Origin: Oscarella lobularis
Lineage: Eukaryota > Porifera > Homoscleromorpha > Homosclerophorida > Oscarellidae
Direction: 5' to 3'
NCBI RefSeq assembly: GCF_947507565.1
Contig: NC_089186.1
Location: forward strand, 1,364,001-1,428,000
Length of the DNA: 64,000 bases
Position 1 is the first letter of the stretch. Each line of letters begins with the position of its first letter. A program made the translations under genes and the position numbers. Below, piece after piece: positions 10,963 through 23,003 of the stretch. Under the pieces are notes generated by a model. The model was not told where the DNA came from. It saw nothing but the letters and a program-made list of their open reading frames with translations, and searched no databases.

Positions 10963-11825
10963 TTTCCGTTTGCGTTCCTGCCAACAACAATCAGCCAATT
11001 TAGACGTTTTCGTTCGGTGATTCTACGAAATCGTTATGTTTTAGAAGGCGAGGCTCACTATACGCGCCCGTGCAGGCGGCGCCCTTACTCTAGTCGGTTC
11101 AGCCTCGACTTACACGTCGCTTGACGTTGGTGTGCGGCAAAGAGACGGACGACAAAGCCGCATGTATCATGCTCTCGTAGCGAAGACCCTTTCTCGCTCC
11201 CGGATGCTCCGCAACGGCGAGAAAGCACGGTCTGGTACTGTACCTCCCCTTTCACACCACAAACCCCTCCTACTACGACGTGGGGTACAGTTTGCCCGAG
11301 TACCGTAGGTGGCTGAATTTGTTACTACAAAATTTCAAAAAAATCTTGACAAACTTTCCCATCTCCATAACGCCTTCAGATGCAATCAGTATGCAGTAAA
11401 AAAGTTTGATGCAGTTGCAAGTGACGTCAAAATCTGTAGAACCAGTGTAGGAGCCTTTCCACGATTGAGATCATCTCTTCGAATAATAGAAAGGCAAAGG
11501 CATTCTATCACAAGAACTAGTCCCCAAAAAAATATTTATTAGTAAAACAGAGAGCACAGCGGCCGCGCGGAGTGGGGTCACTTATTGTGCCGCGTTTCGG
11601 CGAGAGATAATGAACACAACCGGTCTCAGCTTCGAAGAGCACCACGACCGAGCTTGTCAATAAGCTCTCGTGTTTCTAGGAAGGAATCGGTCCTTTGGGC
11701 GCGAGGTACGGTATAATGCAACTATCATTGCCGAAAGCCTGTGTTATTGGAGGCGTAAGCTTTAACTGAAAAGATTTCTCAGCGATAACGACAAAACAGG
11801 GAGCTGCATTGCTTCTGCACTGCCT
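10963..11825. other. intergenic stretch between Roco B and Roco C
   Basis: It holds the Roco B 5' flank with a conserved TGTTGTTGGCAG acceptor-like site (~10975-10990), a small hairpin element (11178-11243) and a GC-rich part. One minus-strand open stretch (about 11524-11690) reads LLTSSVVVLFEAETG and follows a CCTTCCTAG acceptor-like site, but nothing about it is recognised. No kinase-like sequence was seen here. Confidence 0.4.
11178..11243. mobile_element. small hairpin element (copy 1)
   Basis: GACCCTTTCTCGCTCCCGGA, then TGCTCCGCAACGGCGAGAAA and a degenerate GGTCTGG arm. It is the same ~70-bp foldback sequence as the better-kept copy at 23399-23472, in the opposite orientation. No coding capacity. 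Confidence 0.7.
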
Positions 11826-14800
11826 TTACTGGTACAGTTCTAAGTACTTCATTACTATTACTCGACGATTGACACCAACCTGTTCGAACCACTTGATAAT
11901 CCTTCCAACAGTTGGTCTCTCGGTTTTTAACTTCCACGATTCAAGCACCTTCATCATACGCAAGGCGTTGCTGCGCGTGAGCTCGCGAATTTCCTCAATT
12001 TCTTCCAATTCGATAAGATAAGTGCCAATCTCCTCCCACTTCGATCCTTTGACGTTGGCACACGTTCTCAGTACCTCGACGGGCACGACGGCTTCATCTG
12101 CAGGAAAACCGCCTAAAAGAACAACAGTGAATTAGTGCGCTTAAACGAACCAATGAAGCGGTGTATGTCCAACCTGCTGTAGACGCTTCTGTGCGGTCAG
12201 CATAAACAACGTCATCCTAAAGGACAGTCTATCAGAAAGTAAATATATGGAATCCTATGTCGTCCATACTTGAGCAGGACGTCCAGTTGCCGGTCTTTGG
12301 ACAGGTGATTCTAAAGGCTGATGAAAGTTTGTAACGCACATTTTTATATAAGATTCTCGGCGTCTATATACCTTTTCCTTCACCCCTCCTACAATCGCCA
12401 AGTCTCTGACAGTAGAGTAGTTATTTCCTTCAGGTCGAATCGAAAATAAGACGTCGTCAAGAGCCTCGACCTGCACCTTCTGATCAACTTCAGCCGACGA
12501 ATAAATAGCCGGATCTTCGTCGTGCCGTTGCAAATGAGCACTGTCCAAGTAGAACGAATTCAGAAGAACTCCCGAGCTCCTCTCTTCGCATGCAACGACG
12601 ATCATCTCTTTCAAGACGTCGAGCAACTGCTTTGCCAATTCCTCGCAGGCCGTCTTGCTGGACCAGCGCAAGATGACGTCGATGCAGCAGTGTCCCTTTT
12701 TGATACCCAATTCGACGAGACATTCGACGACTTTGCTCTCGTCGACTCTCACCAATTTGACGCCGTCCTTCCATGCTTGGTGACTCGTATTAGCCATGCG
12801 TAGACACCGAGACTGGAGGACGACGAACGAAGACGGTGATATGATGTCGACGGCACTGACGCATTCGTACCGCTGACCGCGATAGACGTCTAGACTGGAG
12901 CTTTCAGCCCATGCTATGCTGGGCATCGAATCGTGAAGAAGAGCCGGAATCTGATAGACTCCAGGCATGTTATCGACCGGAATGCACAGTTCGAGATAGA
13001 GGAGAACTTCAATCGCTTCGTCAGCTGTCACTGAATAAAGTGACGGACTGCCCTTAAGCTTCAAGTCGTCCTCAAACGCTTTCAGCGCCGACTTAATATC
13101 GTGAGTCGACGCTTGGCCCCACTTTCCGGTCGCCATGCCAAACGGAAAAAAGGGAGGAGCGAGGAGTGGGCCAATCACGTTACGACACAGCCAGACCGGA
13201 CGGAGACAAATTTGACGCCCAAGATTAACGATCTGTGTCAAAACGTCATATTTGTTACGCTGGTAATATACTATCAATATATGTGGTACTCACTATTCCA
13301 GACGAATCAAGATATTCAACGGAAATCTTGCGCTCGTTTTCGGCCAAGTTGACCTCAACATCTGTATCAACCCACTTGTCGAACTGTTGTGCCGTCATGA
13401 AACAGCCTAATTTCAATTGACGTTTCTCGTCTGGGTCTGTAAGTTTCTCCTCAATTTCGTGACACAGTTTGGGCACTCCTTCTGCCGACTAAACATGCAA
13501 GTTAGAGTGAGACAAAATAAACTAGACAGCGTTATACCATCAATAAATCTTCGCGGAGTTTCTTTAGTTTCTCGCGGCAGTCATTCATGCGCTGAGAAGC
13601 GCTTCTACTGCAATCAATTTCAAGTGCGTGCTCGAACTTGAAAGTGTCTCCAAATTCCTCTTCAAGAGTGCGAGCGACTCGCTTTAGCTGGTAACCTGCT
13701 TCAACTCCAGCCTCTTCTCCGGAACCGACAACATTGCCGATAATGAGAACGGGAATCAGAGACTCGCGATCAGAGAGAAGATTTCGTAGAGGAGCCTTTG
13801 CAAACGCGCACCAGTAGCGACCCTTTTCTAAGAGAAGTCCCTCTGACGTCGTCTTGCCTCCCTCTCGAAGACGCAAGACGAGAATGAAGATCGTATTTGT
13901 TGATGCAAAGAAGAGACCGTGAGCGGCGTGGAATGTCCATTGGGCACCGAAGTCCCACGCTGAGCCTCGGCCTACTCCAGGAATGTAGCCCGTGCGAACG
14001 TCGACGCCGGCTGTGCGATCGTTCGGGTCGATTGGAGGACAATCGACTTCGAAAAGAGCATTGACGAACGTCGTTTTGCCCGCCATTTCGCTCCCAATTA
14101 CGCATACTTTCATTGAAACGGGGCGAACTTTCTCGTGGAGAAAGGAAAAACGGGCGGTGTCCTACCGTAGACGCACTTCAAAGCTACGTTCAGAATTTGA
14201 CATAGTGTACCATACGTAATGCTGCCGAAGGAGTTTTCTGACTTTGCCATCGCGTGCTACATGATGAGGCGCCTTACCTTCCTGAGTTTAACAACATATA
14301 TAAATAATTTTTAAAGAAATGTAACCGCTTTACCTTGTCTTTACAGGTGACGTCAACACCACTCTCGATCAAAAGCCTAATAACTTCACTTGCAAACGTG
14401 ACTTCCATGGCAGCGAGATGCAAAGCATTTCTGTCCATCTACAAACGGACGATACAGAAAGCAACATCGCAATTGGATTTCTATAACTAACGCTATCCGT
14501 TGCTGCAACGTCAGCTCCTAGTTCAATTAGACACTGGATGATGAGAGCGGACTCGTTCTTTCTGATCAAAGTCTCGGAAAATTCGGGAATGGTGAAGTCA
14601 ACGCTGGGTCTTCTGGGAAACACAGCAAGACTATTGGAAGCAGAAGCGACGTGCAACAGAGGAGTCTTTCCCTTCTAAACGTAAACTGACTCAAAGAAAA
14701 AGCAACATCTCTAGCAAATATACCTTGGAGACAGAATTGACATCAAGACCTTGCTCAGTAACGTAATGAAGAAACTCTTTAGCATCGTCTTTAGAGCTAC

Positions 14801-15965
14801 GGACGCCGGCAGTAGCGTAGAACAAAGCAGACCGATCACTCTGTCAGAAATAAATCACTCGAGTTTAGAAAAAGAAAGCATTCAAAAGATACTTTATCTT
14901 CGGCTAAACAGTCAGTGTCTCTCTCACAGAGATAGCGAACTTTTAGAAAGCGATCTCTATCACTGCTACAAGCATACATTAAAGGAGTAACCCCACCCTA
15001 GAAATGCAATAAAGCGTGAGACTTGTATCCGTGAAACGTTTGAACCTTCTTGACGCTATCAGTGACTGCATTATGTTCGACAAGCCATACGACGCCATGA
15101 ATGCTTCCCCACTTGCATGCACAATGCAAAGGAGTATCGTTCTCCTACCATTTCAAAGTTATAAAACAGCTGGCTAACAGACTTTGCTTGGCTATACCTT
15201 TGGGTGAATAGCGTTGACGCTCGCTCCATTCTTATGAACAATACGACGAAGAACCTCGTCTGCTTTCTCTGCTGACTCAAAGTTTGCACTAGCAGCGTAG
15301 AACTAGTAGAAAGAAAAGTCTATACCCATTTCGAAAGCGACGTCTTATCAGTTACAATGGCTTCCGTTGAGAATATAAATCCGTGTTCTTCCAAAATAAT
15401 CATCTTTGCAAACGCGTCAATGGAGCTTGCACAGGCGTAGAAATAAGGCGAAGGTTTCGACTAAACAAGAGCTACTTACTATTGCAAGACTGTTGGATAA
15501 CAGTCATGTCACTCTGACACTCACGTTTACACTAGCCCCGTGTGTGACGAGCCAATTCACGCCTATACTATTTCCGAAGAAGCAAGCAGCTTGAAGCGGA
15601 GTACGTTTCGACCACTGCAAAAAAATCAATAAATACATACAGTATATCGGTGTATTGATACCCGATCTGGCTCGTCAATGCTTTGACTTCCTTCAAGGGC
15701 AACAACGTAACTAAGCCACTCCTCTGCCTCCTCAGCCGTCTCGAAGTTTTTTCCTGACACCAGATGAATAGAGGGTAACGGATGGCCTATTATTGAATCA
15801 ATGTCGGACGAATACTAAGGCGCCAGTAGGAAGAAGTTGATAAAGTGATACGTTTCAGCATACGTGTCGAAATCCTTTCTGCGTCGAGAGAAACATTAGC
15901 ACTTCGGCAGTATCGAGTGCTTTTATTTGGTCGATGACAGAACGAGCACGAGCAGACGACGACAT
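11826..15965 (-). CDS. Roco C: ANK-Roc-COR-Death protein, divergent copy
   Basis: It starts at MSSSARARSVIDQI (15965), with LMFLSTQKGFRH closing exon 1. An AEEWLSYVV block follows, then ankyrin exons (15600 down to ~14160). The Roc exon (13532-~14160) has P-loop GSEMAGKTT, switch DRTAGV, WDFGAQ and a G4-like GNVVG. COR lies in 13290-13490 and ~12390-13230 (RPVWLCRNVIGPLLAP, YRGQRYEC), followed by two or three tiny exons (12165-12330) rich in P, R and T, a longer linker than in A, B and D. The death domain ends in YLELYQ at 11826. It is clearly diverged from A, B and D and closer to F and G at the death domain (YLELY). It shares a short intergenic region with gene D, which is transcribed the other way. 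Confidence 0.85.
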
Positions 15966-16141
15966 TGTGGATGCTCGCGCTTCGCCAGTCGCGAAAGACT
16001 CGATTGAGTAAACGACGCGACGAGCAAGCTGTTAGTACATATGCATTCGTAGAATTAATTGCCTCGCGAAAAGCGTTGTTATTGCCTATTTGCTGTTGGC
16101 AGATGCAGAGAGGCAAACGAGGCAAACGGAACTCGAAAAGT
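15966..16141. promoter_or_regulatory. divergent promoter region of Roco C and Roco D
   Basis: Only about 176 bp separate the start codons of two head-to-head genes of the same family. Part of it (around 16080-16110) still resembles the 5' flank of copies A and B, including a TTTGCTGTTGGCAG acceptor-like site for gene D. No TATA box was seen. Shared regulation is an inference from spacing. Confidence 0.5.
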
Positions 16142-19100
16142 ATGCCGTCTGCGATCGAGCTATCGGCCGAGATAATCGAGAAGGAGAGTGACGATGAATT
16201 GGAGAGTATTCTTTCTACGAAAAAACGATGTCGGCGTAAACGGGTGTGCAGTATACTATAGTCGCGTTTTTCATCGCTTCACACTATTGTATTCTCCTTT
16301 TTGTTAGTACTACCATAGATTATGGTACCCTAACTTGTCATTTCACGATGTGGCGGCAAGACAGTTTGAGTCGGCGGTGGAAGCCGACCAATGGCTCAAC
16401 TGTGCGCCTCTGCAAGATATTGAAGAGCCAATAGGGGTATCAATACGTTTCGAAGTAGTTAAGAAATAATGCGTGCATGCAGATATTTCAACAATGCCCA
16501 CTTCACTGTGCGTGTCAGGGAGGAAATATTTTTGGGGTTGAATGGCTTGTCCTTCACGGTGCCAATGTCAACGCAAAAGACATCGTATGACTTAGAATTT
16601 ATTTTACATTTTTGCACTCATCATGCACTTTTGTTTAGAGAGGATATACGCCATACTTTTATGCCTGTGGAAGTTCCGTTGACAGAATGAGAAAAATGAT
16701 TTTTCTTGAAGAACATGGATGCGTTTTGTTACCATATGATATTGTAATAGAATTGGTATTAACGCTCTGGCAACAGTGACTTTTGACATTTAGGTTGAGG
16801 CAGCTTCCAATCAATTTTCGTCACCTGAAAAAGCGGATGAAGTTTTTCATCATCTTGTCAACGAAAAGGGTATGAGCACCAATGCAATGAATATGGTGAG
16901 ATATGATGTATAGTTCTATGATTTGCTACATGTGAAATATTCATGAATAGAAGAATGGAGAAACTCCCCTGCATCAAGCCTGCAAGAGGGGAAGCCTTTT
17001 TGGAGTGAAATGGCTCGTGGAGCACAACGCGGAAATTAATAGCGTTGAAGAGGTTACAAGTTTTCAAGATGCTTTCATTCTTATTTCATTTTTAGTTTGG
17101 CAAAACGCCTTTAATGTTGGCGTGTCGAAGTTCAACTGATCGTTTATTGAAGATCCGCTACTTGGATCAAAACGGAGGTAACTTTCAAGCGAAAGATCTT
17201 TGGGTGAGACGTGGTTTATTTGCTACACAAGTCAATGAAGAAACCGTCATATTTTTATTAAGGGAGAAAATACGGCTTTGTTTTATGCCGCCGAACCCTC
17301 AAAGTGTGAAGATGACGAAGTGAAAGTTGTTCTTCAATATCTTGTCATTGAGAAAGGCGTTGATATCAATTATGCTAATATGGTCACATTCTTACAATCT
17401 TTCAGAAATTCGTTTGAAATTCTATCTTTAGTGGGGAATGACACCTTTATTGTACGCATGTGATTCACCATTGTTTTCTCCTTCTGTTGTTGCCATTCAG
17501 CAACTAATTGATTTAGAGGCTGATCTTTCTGCCACAGATAACGTTAGTCTTCTCATTCATCGCTCGTTTTCTAGTCAAATTTTTGTAGAAAAAACGAAAT
17601 GCCTTGCACATTGCAGCACATAATTCAAAGGCAGTCACGTCAATTATTGATCTATTGATTGAAAAGGGAGTTGACGTCACTTCTCAAGACCAGGTGACGC
17701 GTTTTCAATCTGTATTTATTGAAGAAAATTTATAAACGTGAAGTTCAGTACGGAAACACGCCTCATCAGGTTGCATCAAATGGCGAAATCAGAGCGCTTC
17801 TTCGACAGCATTACGTACGAAATTATTTTGATCTAGTTCTCATATATAATTAGCGTAATAGGACGCCGCCCGATTTTCCGTTCTTCAACGAGAAATGGTT
17901 CGGCCGGATTCGATTAAACTGTGCGTAATTGGCGACGAAAGGGCGGGGAAAACGACGTACGTCAATTCTCTTCTTCGACTCAATCAACCCCCACCCAAGG
18001 ACGAAGATCGTACACCGGGCGTTGAAATTCACAATTGTGAAATTGAGGGAGTTGGCAAAGGATCGACGTGGGACTTTGGTGCCCAACCGGCATTCCACAG
18101 TGCTCACGGTCTCTTCTTTCAAAAGTCCAATACTATGTTCCTACTTATTCTTCCAATTCGAGAGGGAGAACAGATGACGTCAGAATCGGTTCTTCGTCTT
18201 CTAGAAAGAGGGCGATTCTGGTGTGCGTTCTCAAAGGCAGCACTGCGTACACTTCCGCCTCACTCGACGTCACTCATTCGCCTCCTCGTGATTTTCAATC
18301 TGATTGGCTTCAATGAGAAAATGGCAATCGATGTGAGCATCAAGACCGACGAAGTCGTCCGAATTCTTCAAAATGAATTTGAAGATACGTTTAAAATTTC
18401 TCGCGTGATCAAAATGGATTGCAGTAAGAGCCAATCAGAAGACATGAATAGCTGCCGAGAAATACTGAAACAAATTCGAGAAGAAATGCTCGAGGTAATG
18501 ATTACTCTTATTGAAATTGACGCCAACATTTATCTTTTTGCAGGAAGCAGATGATGTTCCCAAACTCTGCTACGGCATTGAGAAGCATCTTTCTTTTCCT
18601 GACGAAAAGAGAAAGAGTCCATTGGCCTATTTCCTGACGGCTGACGAATTTGAGAAGTGGATCGCTGAAGAAGTAGGCATCACTTTGAGTGAGGACGAGA
18701 AAAAAGTGGCCTTTGAATATCTCGACTCGTCCGGAATAGTGAGCAATTCTTATCTATGTTATTGGGTCTGTTTAATCTTTACATAGATTATTAATATGGG
18801 TCGACGTCGAATTTGTGTTCGACCCGCCTGGCTTTGTCACAACGTCATTGGTCCTCTTCTCGCTCCACTCAATTTCCCATTTGTCATGCCTCGTGAAAAC
18901 CCTGACCAGGCGTCCAAGAAAGAAATCGAATCAACTCTGAGGGCTTTTGAAAATTATCTCAAGCATAAAGGCACGCCGTCTCCGTTTGCTGTCTCAGCCG
19001 ACGAAGCAATTGACGTTCTGCGCTACCTCGAACTGTGCTATCCATTGGAAGGCAAGCCTGGAGTGTATCGGATTCCCGCTCTCCTCAACGATTTAATTCC

Positions 19101-19987
19101 GGACGGCATGTGGGTTGAAGATTCGACGTTGGACATGTATCGTGGTCAACGATATGAATGTGATAAGTCGGTCGACATCATCTCGCCGTCGTCCTTTGTC
19201 ATTCTACAATGTCGTTGCTCTCATCTGAAGGACACGGGCCACGACGTTTGGAAGGACGGTATCAAATTAGTGAGGATCTTCGGTAATAAAGTAATCGAGT
19301 GTCTCATCCAATTGGGAATAAAGAAGGGACGTCATTGCATTGACGTCATTCTTCGTTGGTCCAGGGAAGTCAAGTGTGACGCCGAGGCGAAGGCATTCGT
19401 CAACGAACTGAAATCGATGATCGCTAAAGCGTGCGACGAAAGAAGTCCGGGAGTTATTCTCAATTGGTTCTATTTAGACAGTTCTCATCTTCAACGACTT
19501 GATGATGATCCTGCTATTTATTCATCAAATGATGTCGATCATAAAGTCAATGAAAAGACTCTCGATGACTTCTTGTTTTCCACTCGCCCAGAAAGACGTC
19601 ATCGTTCTTCTGTCAGAGATTTAGTAATCATATCCGGTTTCACTTCAGGTATTCATTTTTTGGCGAGTATCTTTTCTTTTTAAAAATTATTATTCAGGTA
19701 CTTTTCCTCCTGATGATGCTCCGGTATCAGACGATCTGATCACAGCTAGCGCTTTTGCCAATGAATCATTATGGGAACGTCTCGGCGCTTCTCTCCTCAG
19801 CCAAGGTGATCTTCACTATATTCGAGAGCACTTTGGTCACAACCACGCTCGTATGATCAAAGTGTTAAAATCGTGGAACAGTGCGAAATCGCCTACAGTG
19901 GGTCAACTTCTAAGATGGTTTGAGCTGTTTGAAGTAAACCGAAGGGCTATCAAATCGAAATATGAGTCGCTGTATTTTTGTGAATAG
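16142..19987 (+). CDS. Roco D: ANK-Roc-COR-Death protein
   Basis: It starts at MPSAIELSAEIIEK. Exon 1 ends at the GTGTGC donor after RCRRKR. Exon 2 (~16335-16435) gives AARQFESAVEADQWL. Ankyrin exons follow to ~17800. The Roc exon (~17865-18495) has P-loop GDERAGKTT, DRTPGV, WDFGAQ and FNLIG as a weak G4. COR lies in 18544-18740 and 18790-19650 (VRPAWLCHNVIGPLLAP, YRGQRYEC, HCIDVILRW). The death-domain exon (~19698-19987) runs from PPDDAPVSDDLI to YESLYFCE and the TAG at 19985. The whole frame can be followed through conserved exon phases, and it is close to copy B. A decayed extra death-domain exon lies just 3'. Expected to be cytosolic; no signal or membrane segment is present. Confidence 0.87.
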
Positions 19988-20094
19988 ATATTGTTCTTTC
20001 ATTGTTTCTTTTATTTGTTTCTTTCTGAGCGGCTGGCTTTAACGTTTCAGAAATTTTTACTCAATATTTTTGTATATGATTTTTTATCTTTAGG

Positions 20095-20370
20095 AGGCGA
20101 AATTGAAAATCACCATTCTCAAGTAAATAAATCAATGCAGTCAAGGGATCGTTATGGTAAGATCTCGGTGTTTGTCTTATCGGATCAGACGATCTTCAGT
20201 AAATTCGCGAGCACATTCGACACGATTTTGCTTGTACGGTTCAAGTGTTGAAGTTGTGGAGATAGCAAAATCACCTAAAAGTCGGCGAGCTTTTACAATG
20301 GTTTGAGCGGTTTGATGTCAGCCGTAGGGCTATTCAATCGAAATTTGAAAACCTGCATTTTCGACCGTAG
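20095..20370 (+). pseudogene. relic of a second death-domain exon
   Basis: Words from the family death domain are recognisable in order but in changing frames: DDLR-like GATCAGACGATCTTCA, then KVLKLWR-like AAGTTGTGGAGATAGCAAAA, then LLQWFERFDVSRRAIQSKFE near 20305-20345. It follows the real last exon of Roco D by ~110 bp. It is probably a tandem exon duplication that never became fixed or is no longer used. Confidence 0.65.
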
Positions 20371-20523
20371 ACTCTACATGTAATTGAGGACTCGTTTTCT
20401 AAATAGTCTTTGTTTCAGATATTTTTTGTAGTTTTTAAACTTGCAGAACGTTTTTGATGCACATGCGTTGGCAGAATTTACTGCATTTTTATCTAACGCA
20501 CTCTAACCCAAGTGGATAAGTGG

Positions 20524-23003
20524 ATGGCTTTATCAAGGTAGGCTCGCTTAGAGTCCGTGGCGTCTCTCGCAACAACGTTTGGTGCTTAGACTCTTACCAG
20601 CACCAGTTCAAGCTCCGAGCGATTCGTTCGGATCGTTTGGCCGAGACACAAAACAAACACAGGCAAGATCTCCAAAACGCGTATCGCTCTCAGTCTCAGC
20701 GTTACGTGGCGACGTTAGGTATGGAGTATACGACCGAAAGCGCCGTCGTACGGTTACAGAAAGGGCTGGGTGCCCCAAACACGTGTAAGGCGATGACGTC
20801 ACGAAAACGTCACGAACTCTCTCTCTGAAAGGATTTCGGCGATGGAGGCGCTTTTCCGGAAATCCACGTGGCACAGTATTTCTTCTAGTTCAATCATGGA
20901 ATATTAGTGAGAGTTCATTCTTTAGATATCCTCTCGGAATGGGCCAAATAAGAAACGTCTGTGAATGAAAATTTACTAATCGCGTACTTTTAAAAACGTG
21001 TGTTGCGTAGAACGCTTTGAATGCGATTCCAATTCGACGTGACAGGGAGGGAAAAATGAAATACGACGTTTTGGCCAAGCAAGGACAAAGAAACGACAAG
21101 GTAAAACAAATACGTATTAATTATTTTAATCATATCAATTAATTAAAATCTTTAATCTCAAGGTAATCCGTTACTGGTTCGTAATTTTTTTGATATACTG
21201 GTTTTTGGTAGACAACCGATAGGACAAAGAATGCTCTAGAAAAAATCGTCACAACTAAGATTTCAGTTGCCATGCCAAAGCACATTTCAGAGCAAGCGAA
21301 CGACGTTCAATACATTCGGTAAGGACAAGGAACTTCATAGTAGCGCACGTTTAATTTATTAATTAATGATTAATTGATAATTCTATTTTTTGTAGCTATA
21401 CTCCGGCTCAGCAGGAAGAAACATGCAATGCCAGTGCGAAGCAAAGCATCATTCGCATTGTCGAAGTCAAATCCGATTCAATGGAGCCACCAAAATTCAA
21501 GTAAAGTCTTTCTTGGTGAGAGAGACAGAATAAATGAGTGAGAAGTCTTCGTTTATGTAGAATAAATAAAAAGATTCCGAGAGGTCCTCCGTCGCCGCCT
21601 GCTCCAGTCATGCATTCTCCAACTCGAAAGGCACGACTTAGTATTATGTATTTTGCTCTTCATTTATTCTTTTATTGAAGGTCACAGTGAAGGAGCAGGA
21701 AGAGTGGAAAATCCCGCCATGCATCTCCAACTGGAAAAACGCCAGGGCACGTGGAATAGACTCTAGTAGTATGAAATACTCCAATTGAGACCGTGTACCT
21801 TCGTAGGGTTACACCATTCCTCTTGACAAGCGTTTGACTGCGGATGGACGAGGCTTACAAGATCACCACGTCAATGACAATTTTTCAAAATTAGCTGAAG
21901 CTCTTTGTATCGCAGACAGAAAAGTTGGTGTACTTGTTCTCATATCAATTCTTCTTCTACGCTGTCTTGTGTATAGGCTCGTGAAGCGGTTGAAATGAGA
22001 GCACAGATATCGAGGAAAGTCGCCCAGAAGGAGAAGGAGCAGAAGGAGAAGAATTTGCGCGAGCTCGCGCAGAAGGCGCGCGAAGAACGCCAGGGAATCC
22101 AAACTTCCTCCGTCTCTGGTAGTATAGAACTAGTTGCAAAAATTTTACGCTATTATTTTTTTTTTTTTACAGACGGCTATGATGCGGAGGCGTGTGAGCG
22201 CGAACAGCTTCGCTACGATCGTCACAAGGAAAGAGAAAGGGAGAGACGAATTGCAAAGGCTGGAGCGGAACGAAGGTGAGGCGAGAAGAAGAAGAAGTGG
22301 GATAGTTGTTATTTAGTATTTTCTAGAATTGAGTCGGCGAAAGTCAAAGATCGAGACATCAGTGAGAAAATCGCTCTTGGAATGCCGGCGCAGGTGCAGA
22401 GTAAGGAAGCGATGTATGATCAAAGGCTGTTCAATCAGAGAAAAGTATAATATTGACTATGTACTACTCTATCTCCAAAGCGATTTGCGTAGGGACTTGA
22501 CTCGGGTTTCGCTATGGAGGACGACATCTATAACGTCTATGACAGGCCTTGGGGGCAGAGTGAAACGTCGGCGGCAGCTGTCTATAGGCCAAGCAAGAAC
22601 TTGGAAAAGGATATATACGGTGACAATATTGAACAATTGATCAAAGCGAACCGGTAAAATAACGGCTATGACGATATCTTCCTTCTCTAGAAAGCCCTAC
22701 TTTCAGATTCCAAGCCGATAGGGGCTTTGAAGGGGCCAATGAAAGACAGAAGAGATTGGGACCGGTTCAATTTGAAAAGGACGTGAATGATGATCCATTT
22801 GGTTTGGATAAGTTTTTGACCGATGCAAAAAAGGCCGATCGTTTGAAGAGATCACATCATGACCATGACAAAGATACGAGAGACCCTCACAGAGACAGGT
22901 AATTTGATGCAATAGAGAGAGAGATACCCAATACTTTCATAAATAATTCTTTCATGGGGATAGGCATCATCACGGAAGCTCAAGTAAGAAACCGAAATAC
23001 TAA
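20524..23003 (+). CDS. SNW1: SNW domain-containing protein 1 (SKIP/Prp45)
   Basis: About 13 exons can be spliced. It starts at ATGGCTTTATCAAG (20524-20537), then LLPAPVQAPSD, SYGYRKGWVPQT, DFGDGGAFPEIHVAQY, KYDVLAKQGQ, ALEKIVTTKISVAMP, RGPPSPPAPVMHSPTRK, the SNW signature (KIPPCISNWKNAR), YTIPLDKRLTADGRGLQ, IADRKAREAVEMRAQ, a charged KEKEQKEKN helix, YDQRLFNQRKGLDSGF, FGLDKFL, and a His/Lys tail ending in KKPKY (TAA 23001-23003). These follow human SNW1 throughout. Known role: a nuclear spliceosome component (B to C complexes) and transcription coregulator in Notch and nuclear-receptor pathways. The segment after QRNDK is shorter than in human. Two adjacent introns have GC donors, and one intron (20681-20718) appears to be only 38 bp. 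The best-supported single-copy gene in the window. Confidence 0.96.
21631..21680 (+). other. SNW1: GC-AG intron in SNW1
   Basis: The boundary is CGAAAG|GCACGA ... ATTGAAG|GTCACAG. The protein frame runs TRK|VTVKEQ, as in other SNW1 proteins, only if the intron begins with GC. The nearest GT alternative puts the next exon out of frame. Confidence 0.75.
21747..21806 (+). other. SNW1: second, consecutive GC-AG intron in SNW1
   Basis: The boundary is GCCAGG|GCACGT ... CTTCGTAG|GGTTAC, giving NWKNAR|GYTIPLD. Using the GT four bases further on would bring in an early stop. The donor words of this intron and the one before it are nearly the same (AG|GCACG). Confidence 0.75.

Noticed and set aside
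10963-11825. Possible DAPK-type kinase exons upstream of Roco B
   Set aside because: I looked for VAIK, HRD and DFG-like words in this stretch and in 15966-16141 and found none.
13770-14105. 111-codon frame overlapping the Roc exon of Roco C
   Set aside because: A shadow in another frame of the conserved Roc exon, rich in Arg/Ser as such shadows are.
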